Of a stretch of DNA of 64,000 nucleotides, positions 27,737 through 36,207 are shown piece by piece. The stretch comes from Isoptericola sp044389085. GTDB taxonomy: Bacteria; Actinomycetota; Actinomycetes; Actinomycetales; Cellulomonadaceae. The translations under genes were made by a program, and so were the position numbers. The notes under the pieces are model-generated. The model worked only from the letters and a program-made list of their open reading frames with translations, did no database searches and was not told the origin of the DNA. The stretch is from assembly GCF_044389085.1 (NCBI RefSeq), contig NZ_JBIRXP010000003.1, positions 1 through 64,000 of the forward strand, given 5' to 3'. Numbering within the stretch: the first letter of the stretch is position 1; each line of letters starts with the position of its first letter.

Positions 27737-29782
27737 TCAGCGCCAGGGCGCCCACCCGTCGTCGCCGGACAGGTACGCCTCGCGGGTGTGCTCGGCGGCC
27801 TCGTCCTCGGTCAGCTGCGGACGGCCGTCGACGGCCTCGCCGGCGGGAGCGGCGCCCGGGCCGGAGTTGCGGTACTCGCGCATGAAGTCGTCGCGCCACG
27901 ACCAGCCGCTCATGTCCGACCAGGCCGGGGTGCCGACGTGCGCGCCCAGCCACGAGTCCCGCACGACGACGGACGGGTCGACGAGCGGGTTGCTGCTCGG
28001 GTGCCACGGCCGGCCGAGGAAGACGGAGCCTGCCGCGGCGTCCGACGTGAACCGGGTGCCGGTGAACAGGAAGCCCTTGCCGCCAGGCACGGTCGCCGGT
28101 GCGGCCACGTAGCCGTTGTTCGTCGCGGAGCCGCGGTCGAGCGAGCGGATCTCCGAGTCCTCGACGACGAGGGTGCCACCGCCGTAGACGAAGTCGACGT
28201 CGCCCTCGATGTACGAGCCGGTCACGTACGTGCGGGCCGCGGTGTCGCCGGAGCCCGGGTCGGCCAGGTAGGTGTCCTGGTTGCCGAGCAGCCGCACGCC
28301 GTCGAGCACGGTGCGGTCGCCCGACGTGCGCAGCGCGAGCGCCTGGCTGCCGCCGTTCGCGGCCTCGTCGTAGGCGTTCTCGACCGTGAGGTCGCGCAGC
28401 GTGACGTCGTCGGCCAGCACGGACAGCACCGGCGAGCCGGTGTGCCCGAACGTGCCGCCGTAGAACTTGGCCTGGCCGGCGGCGAGGTCGTACGTGATCA
28501 CCACGTCCTCCGGGTCGCCGGTGGCGCCCCGGATCGTCAGCCGGTCGGCGCCGGGCCAGACCCGCACCACCTCGCGGTACACCCCCGGCTCGACGACGAC
28601 GTCCACCGGGTGCGGCGACCGCGACGCGGCGCCCACGGCGGCCCCGACCGACGCGTAGTCGCCCGTGCCGTCGAGCGCCACCGTGACGGTGCGGCGGACC
28701 TTCTCCTGCGCGCCGAGGGTGCCCGCGCCCTCCGTCACGATGCGGGTGACGTCGGCGACGTCGTCCGGCGTGTACGGGTACCGGGCGGCGGGGTCGAACG
28801 TCGGCCCGGTGTCGTCCTTGCGGCCGCGGATCGTCGTGAACCGGTTGTCGCGCGAGTCGACCTTCGACGCCGGGTCCTTGGCGACGATCGCGTCCTCGCC
28901 GTTCGAGTACACGCTCGACTCGACGACGAGCTGCGACGCGCCGCGCGACATCGTGCCGTACTGCGCCTGGCCGTCGAACCAGTTGTTGTACAGGTGGCCG
29001 GCGGCGACGTTGTCGATGCTCGCGTTGCGCTGGTAGGTGTTCGCCAGCCGGTTGTGGTGCATCGTGATCTCGGTGACCACGTTGTCGGTCCAGCCCACGC
29101 CCACGGTCTTGTTGTGGTCGTGCAGGTAGTTCCACGACAGCGTCACGGCGGTGGAGTCCTTGCGGACGTCGATCAGCCCGTCGCCGAGCCGCGTGAGCTC
29201 GTTGTGGTCGATCCACACGTGGCTGGACGTGTCGATCCGGATGCCGTCGTTGTCGTTGTCCGGGCTCTTGCCGTCCCAGTCGCCCGGCACGTACGAGTCG
29301 CGGAAGCGCAGGTTGCGCACGATGACGTTCTCGACGCGGTCCAGCTTGAGGCCGACGCCCACGAGCTCGGCGCGCGACGCGAGGCCGACGATCGTCTTGT
29401 CGCTCGCGACGTCGATCATCGAGCCGAACTCGTCGGGCTCGATGGTGCCCTTGACATAGATCGTCAGGGGCTCGTCGGACGCCGCGGCCTCGGCGAGCGC
29501 GGCCGCGTCGCGGACGGTGACGACGTCGCCGCCCGCGCCGCCCGTGGTGCCGTGCGGAAGGTCGTCGGTGGGCGTGGAGGCGAAGCCCGTCGCGACCGGC
29601 GACCACACGGTGCCGTCGGCGGTCGTGGTGGCCGGGGCGCCGATGCGGTCGAGGACGGCGGCGCCGGCCGCGGCCGGGTCGACGTCCGCGGGGGCCGCGT
29701 GCGCGGCCGGGGCGAGCAGGGTCAGGGCCAGCACGGGCGCGCCGGCGGCGGCCACGAGCCGGGTGAGGGGCGGTCGGGTCAT
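27737..29782 (-). CDS. Secreted bifunctional pectate lyase (PL1)-pectin methylesterase (CE8)
   Basis: Signal peptide (MTRPPLTRLVAAAG, hydrophobic core, AAHA cut) on a 681-residue extracellular enzyme. The PL1 parallel beta-helix (about 40-330) shows IVRNLRFRD, VWIDHNELTR and NRLANTYQRN. The CE8 domain starts near residue 364 (VTVALDGTGDYASVGAAV) and keeps the active-site elements NQDTYL, DVDFVYGGG and FLGRPW. Together they could demethylate pectin and cleave the product homogalacturonan. The ATG overlaps the stop of the upstream pectinolytic gene and has AAGGAG before it. Its PL1 and CE8 parts closely resemble the second half of that upstream protein, suggesting a tandem duplication. Confidence 0.92.
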   Translation of the reverse strand: MTRPPLTRLVAAAGAPVLALTLLAPAAHAAPADVDPAAAGAAVLDRIGAPATTTADGTVWSPVATGFASTPTDDLPHGTTGGAGGDVVTVRDAAALAEAAASDEPLTIYVKGTIEPDEFGSMIDVASDKTIVGLASRAELVGVGLKLDRVENVIVRNLRFRDSYVPGDWDGKSPDNDNDGIRIDTSSHVWIDHNELTRLGDGLIDVRKDSTAVTLSWNYLHDHNKTVGVGWTDNVVTEITMHHNRLANTYQRNASIDNVAAGHLYNNWFDGQAQYGTMSRGASQLVVESSVYSNGEDAIVAKDPASKVDSRDNRFTTIRGRKDDTGPTFDPAARYPYTPDDVADVTRIVTEGAGTLGAQEKVRRTVTVALDGTGDYASVGAAVGAASRSPHPVDVVVEPGVYREVVRVWPGADRLTIRGATGDPEDVVITYDLAAGQAKFYGGTFGHTGSPVLSVLADDVTLRDLTVENAYDEAANGGSQALALRTSGDRTVLDGVRLLGNQDTYLADPGSGDTAARTYVTGSYIEGDVDFVYGGGTLVVEDSEIRSLDRGSATNNGYVAAPATVPGGKGFLFTGTRFTSDAAAGSVFLGRPWHPSSNPLVDPSVVVRDSWLGAHVGTPAWSDMSGWSWRDDFMREYRNSGPGAAPAGEAVDGRPQLTEDEAAEHTREAYLSGDDGWAPWR

Positions 29783-32553
29783 CGGGGGTCTCCTTCGATC
29801 GAGTCTCCGAGCACGACGACGTCGCGCAGGGCGGTGCGCTCGCCGGCGTCCCGCAGGGCGTAGGCGGGGCTCGGTCCGGCCGCGCCGTCGTAGGCGTTCT
29901 CGAGGGTGAGGTCGCGCAGGGTGACGTGGTCCGCGAGGACGGTGAGGGTGGGGGTGTTGGCCCAGTCGGTGTCGGGCTTGTCGTAGGTGACGACGACGTC
30001 GGCCGGGTCGCCCGTCGCGCCGCGGATCGTCAGGTGCTTCGCGCCGGGCCACACGGACACGACCTCGCGGTACGTGCCCGGCTCGACGACGATCTCGACG
30101 GGGTGGTCCACGCGGGAGGCGGCGCCTACCGCGGCGTGCACGGACAGGAAGTCGCCGGTGCCGTCCTGGGCGACGGTGACCCGCTTGCCGAGCCGTTCCT
30201 TCGCCGGGGTCTGCGTCGTGCCGGCGTGGCGGGTCAGCAGCGCGGGGACCTTCCGTGCCGGGTCGGCGGTGTACGGGTAGAACGCGGAGGCCTCGAACGT
30301 GGGGCCGGTCTCGGCGGGCTCCTCGCCCCAGACGTCCCGGAAGACGTTGCCGCGCTGGTGCACGGTCCCGCCGTCGGCGATGAGCGGCTTGCGCGCGTCC
30401 TCGAACACGCTGTTCTCGACGAGCACCTGGGCGCCGCCCCGGGCGTTGATCCCGTAGGAGCTCACCCCGGACATCCAGTTGTTGTACACGTGCCCGTGGG
30501 CGACGTTGTCGAGGCTGGCGTTGCGCTGGTGCACGTTGGCGAACCGGTTGTGGTGCAGCGTGATCGTCGTGACCACGTTGTCGGTCCACCCCACGCCGAG
30601 GGTCTTGTTGTGGTCGTGGAAGGAGTTCCAGGACGCCGTGACGGCGGTGGAGTCCTTGCGGACGTCGAGCTGGCCGTCGCCGACGCGGGCGAACTCGTTG
30701 TGGTCGATCCACACGTGGTCGGAGGTGTCGATCCGGATGCCGTCGTTGTCGTTGTCCGCGCTCTTGCCGTCCCAGTCGCCGGCGACGTACGAGTCGCGGA
30801 ACGTGAGGTTGCGGATGATGACGTTCTCGACCTCGAGGAGCCGCAGCCCGCCGCCGACCAGCTCGCCCCCGGACGCCGCGCCGACGATCGTCTTGTCGCT
30901 CGCCACGTCGATCATCGAGCCGAACGGCTCGACGTCGAGGGTGCCCTGCACGAGGACCGTCAGGGGTCCCTCGGTCGCCGCCGCCTCGGCCAGCGCCGCG
31001 GCGTCGCGCACGACGACGGTCGCCCCGCCCGCGCCGCCGGTGGTGCCGTCGGGGAGCTCGTCGGTCGGCACGGACGCGAAGCCGGTCGCGGTGGGAGACC
31101 AGACGGGGCCGTCCGCCGTGGTGGTGCGCGGCGCGCCGATCCGCCGCACGAGCTCGGCCCCGGCGACGGCGGGGTCGGTCGGGTCCTGCCACCGGTGCAG
31201 GGCGCCCGAGCCCGCGCCGTGCCGGACCGCGCGCTCCGCGACGTCGGCCGGCTGGATCACGCGGTGCGGGCCGGCCGACCCGGTCACCTCGCCGGACAGC
31301 GGGGCGTCCGGGTGCGCGGCGTTGTACGCGGCGAGCACGTCGACCGGCTCGCCGTTCACCACCGTGCCGGACTCGTCGAGCGCCGAGCCGCCGTAGTTCC
31401 CGACGATCGACGACGCGTCGACGCCGTCGGCGAGGTGGAACGTGTTCTCCCGCGCGACGATGCTGGACTCGACCCCGACGCCCCACGAGTAGATGTAGTG
31501 CGACGGGTCGGTGACGCGGTAGACGTTGTCGTAGACGTGCACCTGCCCGAACCGCACCCGCGGCCCGCGCTGCGCCAGGTCGACGAGCTCGTTGTGGTGC
31601 ATGGTGACGCGCAGCTTCCCGCGGTCGCCGGTGGCGCCGTCCCCGTTCCCGAAGAGCATCGACTTGTCGTGCCCCTCGAGCCGGTTCCAGGAGATGGTCA
31701 CGAGGTCGGCCTGGCGGACGACGTCGAGGAGCCCGTCGTGCCGCAGGAGCTTCTCGCCGAAGTAGCTGGGCTGCTCGGCGTCCACGGTCTCGCCGTCATC
31801 GAGCGTGAGGTGGTCGAGCCAGACGTGCGTGGCGCCCGAGACGACGAGGTTGTCCCACTCGGTCTTCCACGTCTCCCCGTTCCAGCCGGGGAAGCAGTCG
31901 TAGGCGTCGGAGATCCGCAGGTTGCGGACGATGACGTTGTCCACGTTCGCCACGTCGACGTTGAAGCCGGTGAGGGTGACGTCGCCGGCGCCGATCAGGG
32001 TGGTGTTCGCGCCGAGGCCGACCTTGATCTGCGCCCGCTGGACGCTCTGCGACGCCTTGCGCGCGTCCTCGAGAGGCCCGCTGGCCGCGCCCTCCCAGTG
32101 CGCCGGGTCGAACGCGTCGAGGTACGCCTCGAAGGTGTACCCGTCGACGGCGTAGTCCTCGCACGAGATCCGGCTGCCGTCGGGGCGGGTGTTGGCGTCG
32201 ATGTCCTCGACCACGCGCACGATCTTGGGCTCGTCGCCCTGGACGGCCGCGACGAGCTCGTCGCGGGTGCGGACGTCGACGATCCGCTCGGCCGCGGACC
32301 CGCCGGTGGTGCCGCCCTCCGCGGAGGCCCAGCCGTCTCCCGCGGGGAGGGTCTGCCGGGCGAGGGCGTCGGCGGTGGGCGGTCGCGGCGGTGGCGCCGC
32401 CGGGCCGTGCGCGGCCTGGGCGCCGGGTGCCGTGAGGAGGGTCAGCGCCAGCGCGGGGGCGCCGACCGCGGCGACCCACCGGCGGACGCCGGTCCGGGGC
32501 CGGGGGGAGGGGTGGGGTCGTGGACCGTGACGGGGATCTGCCGGGAAGGGCAT
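29779..32553 (-). CDS. Secreted double pectate lyase (PL1-PL1) with a truncated CE8 domain
   Basis: Large secreted protein of 924 residues with an Arg/Pro-rich N-terminus and a signal peptide ending near APGAQA. A first PL1-type beta-helix (about 60-400) has VIVRNLRISDAYDCFPGW, HVWLDHLTLDDG and LAQRGPRVRFGQVHVYDN. A second PL1 domain (about 480-770) is closely similar to that of the next gene. From about residue 790 a CE8 domain begins (VTVAQDGTGDFLSVHAAVG) but stops after VVLG. The final codons coincide with the ribosome binding site region of the next gene. All CE8 catalytic residues are missing, so only lyase activity is expected. The promoter region carries AGAAACCGGTTTCT. Confidence 0.9.
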   Translation of the reverse strand: MPFPADPRHGPRPHPSPRPRTGVRRWVAAVGAPALALTLLTAPGAQAAHGPAAPPPRPPTADALARQTLPAGDGWASAEGGTTGGSAAERIVDVRTRDELVAAVQGDEPKIVRVVEDIDANTRPDGSRISCEDYAVDGYTFEAYLDAFDPAHWEGAASGPLEDARKASQSVQRAQIKVGLGANTTLIGAGDVTLTGFNVDVANVDNVIVRNLRISDAYDCFPGWNGETWKTEWDNLVVSGATHVWLDHLTLDDGETVDAEQPSYFGEKLLRHDGLLDVVRQADLVTISWNRLEGHDKSMLFGNGDGATGDRGKLRVTMHHNELVDLAQRGPRVRFGQVHVYDNVYRVTDPSHYIYSWGVGVESSIVARENTFHLADGVDASSIVGNYGGSALDESGTVVNGEPVDVLAAYNAAHPDAPLSGEVTGSAGPHRVIQPADVAERAVRHGAGSGALHRWQDPTDPAVAGAELVRRIGAPRTTTADGPVWSPTATGFASVPTDELPDGTTGGAGGATVVVRDAAALAEAAATEGPLTVLVQGTLDVEPFGSMIDVASDKTIVGAASGGELVGGGLRLLEVENVIIRNLTFRDSYVAGDWDGKSADNDNDGIRIDTSDHVWIDHNEFARVGDGQLDVRKDSTAVTASWNSFHDHNKTLGVGWTDNVVTTITLHHNRFANVHQRNASLDNVAHGHVYNNWMSGVSSYGINARGGAQVLVENSVFEDARKPLIADGGTVHQRGNVFRDVWGEEPAETGPTFEASAFYPYTADPARKVPALLTRHAGTTQTPAKERLGKRVTVAQDGTGDFLSVHAAVGAASRVDHPVEIVVEPGTYREVVSVWPGAKHLTIRGATGDPADVVVTYDKPDTDWANTPTLTVLADHVTLRDLTLENAYDGAAGPSPAYALRDAGERTALRDVVVLGDSIEGDPR

Positions 32554-32741
32554 CGACGCGCCTCTCGTGAGACTCGGGCCGGTGGCCCTCGGGTCGGGAC
32601 GAGCGGGGCGGCAGCCGGTCGCCCGTCGACGGCGGCGGGTGCCCGGTGGTGCCTGTCGTTGCTGGTCGTGCTGCTCGTGGTGCGGCCGACGTCGGTGTCG
32701 GTCTTCCCGTGCCCGTCGCGCTCTGCGACCGGAAACGCCTC

Positions 32742-32755
32742 AGAAACCGGTTTCT
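32742..32755 (-). promoter_or_regulatory. Perfect palindromic LacI-type operator of the pectate lyase operon
   Basis: AGAAACCGGTTTCT is a perfect 14-base palindrome 189 bases upstream of the PL1-PL1 start. Two near-copies lie upstream of GH43-LacI-DUF6807 (37779 and 37812). The rest of the 32554-32804 gap is GC-rich, with no further element that I can name. Confidence 0.6.
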
Positions 32756-32804
32756 CATAACCTAGTCGACGACGGCGCCCGCGTCAATAGTTCAATCGCC
32801 GTCA

Positions 32805-33581
32805 TCAATCGGCGAGAGGGAGTGCTCCTCGTCGCGCCGCGGCGAACCGGTCGCCCCACCGCTGCCAGGGCGGCGCCACCGCCCAGTTCAGGCGCAGCGT
32901 GCGCAGCGCCCGGACCAGGCGTCGGCGGCGGGCGTACCGCAGCGACCGGGCGGACACGCCGACCCGGAGGCCGCGGTCCCGGACGATCCGGCGGCGGGGC
33001 CCGAGCGCGAACGCGAGGTCGAGGTCGTCGTGCACCTCCGGGTCGACCCGTTCGACCCGGTCGCGCACGGCCCACCACGTGCTGCGGCGCACCGCCATGC
33101 TCGAGCCCCACAGCGGCCAGTGGCCGAGCGCCAGTCCGGTGCCGGCGTAGTAGGCGGCGAGGTACAGGGCGCACACCCAGCGGCCGCCCCGGAGGTCGGT
33201 GAACGTGCCGGAGCCCGTCACGGCCTCGGCCGCCGGGTCGTCCGCGAGGCGCGTGGCCACGGCGCGCACCCAGTCCGGGCCGGGCTGCGAGTCGGCGTCG
33301 AGGCGCGCCACGACCTCGCCGCGGGCGGCGTCGTACCCCGCCGCGGCCGCCGCGGGGATACCGACGCGCGGCTCGTGGACGACGACCGCGCCCGCGCGCC
33401 GCGCGACGTCGGCCGTCCCGTCGGTCGAGGCGTTGTCCACCACCACGACCTCGAGCGGGGGGACGGACTGCGCCGCGAGCAGCGCCAGGCACCGCTCGAG
33501 CGCCGCGGCGTCGTCCCGGGCCGGGATCACGACGGAGACGGTGGGCAGCGGTCGCGCCGACCGCGGGCGCGCGCCCGTCAC
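32805..33581 (-). CDS. Family 2 glycosyltransferase
   Basis: Cytoplasmic or membrane-associated GT-A glycosyltransferase of 258 residues. VSVVIPARDDAAALERCL, the nucleotide-binding DNASTDGT and DADSQPGPDW are visible; the last is the likely metal site. WLWGSSMAVRR-type acceptor-side residues and a basic C-terminus follow. The GTG start overlaps the stop of the membrane-protein gene upstream (GTGA). The donor and acceptor sugars cannot be read. It has no obvious link to pectin use. Confidence 0.82.
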   Translation of the reverse strand: MTGARPRSARPLPTVSVVIPARDDAAALERCLALLAAQSVPPLEVVVVDNASTDGTADVARRAGAVVVHEPRVGIPAAAAAGYDAARGEVVARLDADSQPGPDWVRAVATRLADDPAAEAVTGSGTFTDLRGGRWVCALYLAAYYAGTGLALGHWPLWGSSMAVRRSTWWAVRDRVERVDPEVHDDLDLAFALGPRRRIVRDRGLRVGVSARSLRYARRRRLVRALRTLRLNWAVAPPWQRWGDRFAAARRGALPLAD

Positions 33582-34183
33582 GCGCGGGCCTCCGCCGGCG
33601 TGCGGGGGTGCCGCCTCGCGACGCACCAGGCCGCCGCGACGCTGCCCACCAGCCCGGCCGCCAGGTCGCCGGCCGTGTCGGCGGGCGTCACGTAGATCGT
33701 GTCGTCGACGAGCGTGTGCCCCAGCACCTCCAGCAGCTCCCACACCACGGCGAGCAGCGCACCGGCGGCGACCGTGGTGGCCGCGGCCGCCCGGCGCGTG
33801 CGCAGAAGCCGGGCGGCCCCGTCGCGCCGGCGCAGCACGTGGTGGGCCAGCGCGGCGAGCACCCCCGTCGCGACCCCGTGCACCAGCAGGTCCAGGCCCT
33901 CGACCCGCTCGTAGAGCCCGGCCACGGCGCACCACGCGGCGGCGAGCGTCACCACGCCGGACGCGACGTCGAGCGCGGGAGGGGCCGCGGTCGCGCGCGG
34001 CACGACCGTGCCGCCCAGGACGAGGGCGAACAGCGCGACCGCGACGCCGTCCGACGCCACCGCGGCGCCCAGGACGCTCACCAGGGCCCCGACGCGGACC
34101 AGGTCGCCCGGCACGGGGCCCCGCGCCGGGCTGCCCGGCGCGCGGCCCCCGGCCGTCCGGGCGGGTGTGGTCAGCGGCGTCAC
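33578..34183 (-). CDS. Integral membrane protein, YjdF/DUF2238-like
   Basis: Membrane protein of 201 residues with about five hydrophobic segments. LLVHGVATGVLAALAHHVL and VWELLEVLGHTLVDD, followed by TPADTAGDLAAGLVG, resemble the His/Glu/Asp-containing helices of YjdF/DUF2238 proteins, whose function is unknown. The GTG start lies 56 bases beyond the LacI-DUF6807 stop. The overlap with the glycosyltransferase suggests that the two proteins work together, perhaps on a cell-envelope lipid or glycan. Confidence 0.55.
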   Translation of the reverse strand: MTPLTTPARTAGGRAPGSPARGPVPGDLVRVGALVSVLGAAVASDGVAVALFALVLGGTVVPRATAAPPALDVASGVVTLAAAWCAVAGLYERVEGLDLLVHGVATGVLAALAHHVLRRRDGAARLLRTRRAAAATTVAAGALLAVVWELLEVLGHTLVDDTIYVTPADTAGDLAAGLVGSVAAAWCVARRHPRTPAEARA

Positions 34184-34239
34184 CTGAGCAGCCTAGGCAG
34201 CAGCGGGTGTTGCCCACCCGCCGAGGGCCCGCGCGCGGA

Positions 34240-36207
34240 TCAGGTCAGCCGAGCGGCGCCCACGCGGCCCACGGCGAGCTCCGCGACGTCGCCCGCGCCC
34301 GCGATGTCGAGGCGCCGGTCGACCACGGCCGCCACGACGTCGACCTCGAGCGACGCCCTCGCCGGGACCGTGCGCAGCGTGTCCCAGGCGAGCGCCGGGC
34401 CCAGGCCCACGTAGTCGCCCACGCGGGCGAACCACGGGTCGGGCTCGCCCGACGCCTGGGCGAGCACCAGGGTCGTCCAGGCCGCCCCGCTGCGCCGCAC
34501 GACGGCCACCCAGGGCGTCCGCGAGCCGTGCACGTCCCCACCCCGGTCGGGGCTCAGGGCGAAGGCCTCGTCCCCCGACGGGAGCCGCCAGAACCATCCG
34601 CCGTACCCCGCCCCGGGGCGGCCGTTCGTCGCCGGGCTGCCGATCTCGACGTCGGCGTCGCCCGCGCGCAGGGTGCCGTGCCAGCCGAGCGCCCACGCGT
34701 CGACCTCCGGCAGGACGACGGCGGTCAGCCGCCGCTCCTCCGTCAGCTGCACGCCGCCGCGCTCGTCCAGCCAGCGCAGCTGCTGGACCAGGGTGCCGCC
34801 GTCGTCCGTCACCTCCGTGCGGCCTGCCTCCTGGCGGCCGTGGTTGGCGAGGAGCGTCGGTCCCTGGTCGCGCACGTACGTGCGCCCGCCCCAGTGGCTG
34901 GTGCCGTCGACGTCCGCCACCGCCATCGAGACGCCGTAGTGGTGGCGGTGGTCCAGGGGGCTCTTCGTCGTCATGGCCACGCCCTGCGCCGAGTGCACCG
35001 GGTGCAGGAACGGCCGTGGGCTGTGCACCCCGGGCATGCCGTCGCCCCGCGCGTAGCGCGCGAGGGGGCGGTCGTCTCCGACGCCCAGCACCCAGTCGTC
35101 GTCGACCGTCCGCCACCGGGCCCGCACCGAGTCGTCGCGCGCGTGCGCGCGGCCCGCGAGGTCCGCCGACGTCACGCCGAGGCGGCGCGCGGGCGGCACG
35201 GGCCCCGTGCTGCCCCGCACCACGAGCCCGGGCGTCACGTGCACGGCGATGCCCTCGGCGCCGAGCCGCGTGCGCTCGGTGCCCAGCACCCGCGCGTGCA
35301 GCAGCTCCCAGGCCCGGCGGCCCAGGTCCGCCTGCGGCACGGCGGCCGTGGTCAGCGACGGCGTCGCGTAGCGGGCCAGCTCGATGTCGTCGAAGCCGCC
35401 GATCGAGATGTCGCCGGGCACGGCCACGCCGGCCTCGTTGAGACGCGCGAGCAGGCCGAACGCGACGAGGTCGTTGAACGCGACGACGCCGGTCGCCCCG
35501 GTGGCCAGCACCGCGTCCGCGGCACGGTACCCGGCATCGACGGTCGGGCCGCACGGCACGGTCGTGACGCGCAGGCCCGGGTGCCGCTCGCGGGCGTCGT
35601 CGAGGGCGCGGGCGCGCAGCGCGTTCGAGGCGCTCGACCGCGGGCCCGCGACGTAGGCCAGCTCGCGGTGCCCGAGGGCGACGAGGTGGTCGACCATGCT
35701 GCGCACGCCGGCCGCGTAGTCCACCCGCACGGTCGGCACGGTGAGGCCGGGCACGAGCCGGTTGACCACGACCACCGGCTCGAGCCGCGGCAGGAGCTCC
35801 AGCAGCTCGTCCTCGGACGTCCGCGGCGCGGCGAGCACGAGGGCGTCGCACCGCTGGCGTGCCTCCAGGGCGACCTCGGCCTCGTCGGCCGTGTTCTCGG
35901 CGGTGTCGGCCACCAGGACCCGGTAGTCGTGCGGGGCGGCCGCCGCCATCGTGCCGCGCAGGATCTGCTGGAACATCGGGTTCGCCAGGTCGGGCACGAC
36001 GAGGGCGACGGAGTTGGTGCGGCCCAGCGACAGGCTGCGCGCCACCCGGCTGGGCTGGTAGCGCAGGTCCCGGGCGGCCACCCGCACCCGCTCGGCGATG
36101 TCCCGCGCGACGCTGGCCCGGCCGTTCATCACGCGCGAGACGGTCGCCCGCGAGACCCCCGCGGCGGCCGCCACCTCGTCGATCGTCGGCCCCCCCGAGC
36201 GGGGCAT
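34240..36207 (-). CDS. LacI-family regulator fused to a C-terminal DUF6807 (PmoA-like) domain
   Basis: Protein of 655 residues, about twice the normal LacI length. Residues 1-60 are a canonical LacI helix-turn-helix and hinge (TIDEVAAAAGVSRATVSRVMNG, then VARSLSLGRTNSVALVVPD). About 60-335 is the effector-binding fold, with VVAFNDLVAFGLL and GGFDDIELAR. From about 370 to the end the sequence resembles DUF6807, with HPVHSAQGV, DHRHHYGVS and HWGGRTYVRDQG. DUF6807 proteins are often encoded near Gfo/Idh dehydrogenases and their activity is not known to me. The start overlaps the GH43 stop by one base. It could be a sensor-effector fusion or a regulator with enzymatic activity. Confidence 0.85.
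   Translation of the reverse strand: MPRSGGPTIDEVAAAAGVSRATVSRVMNGRASVARDIAERVRVAARDLRYQPSRVARSLSLGRTNSVALVVPDLANPMFQQILRGTMAAAAPHDYRVLVADTAENTADEAEVALEARQRCDALVLAAPRTSEDELLELLPRLEPVVVVNRLVPGLTVPTVRVDYAAGVRSMVDHLVALGHRELAYVAGPRSSASNALRARALDDARERHPGLRVTTVPCGPTVDAGYRAADAVLATGATGVVAFNDLVAFGLLARLNEAGVAVPGDISIGGFDDIELARYATPSLTTAAVPQADLGRRAWELLHARVLGTERTRLGAEGIAVHVTPGLVVRGSTGPVPPARRLGVTSADLAGRAHARDDSVRARWRTVDDDWVLGVGDDRPLARYARGDGMPGVHSPRPFLHPVHSAQGVAMTTKSPLDHRHHYGVSMAVADVDGTSHWGGRTYVRDQGPTLLANHGRQEAGRTEVTDDGGTLVQQLRWLDERGGVQLTEERRLTAVVLPEVDAWALGWHGTLRAGDADVEIGSPATNGRPGAGYGGWFWRLPSGDEAFALSPDRGGDVHGSRTPWVAVVRRSGAAWTTLVLAQASGEPDPWFARVGDYVGLGPALAWDTLRTVPARASLEVDVVAAVVDRRLDIAGAGDVAELAVGRVGAARLT

Noticed and set aside
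29779..29830. Frameshift in the CE8 domain of the PL1-PL1 gene
   Set aside because: No continuation of the CE8 sequence exists in another frame, because the next gene starts at once with its own signal peptide. Deletion or truncation explains the end better.
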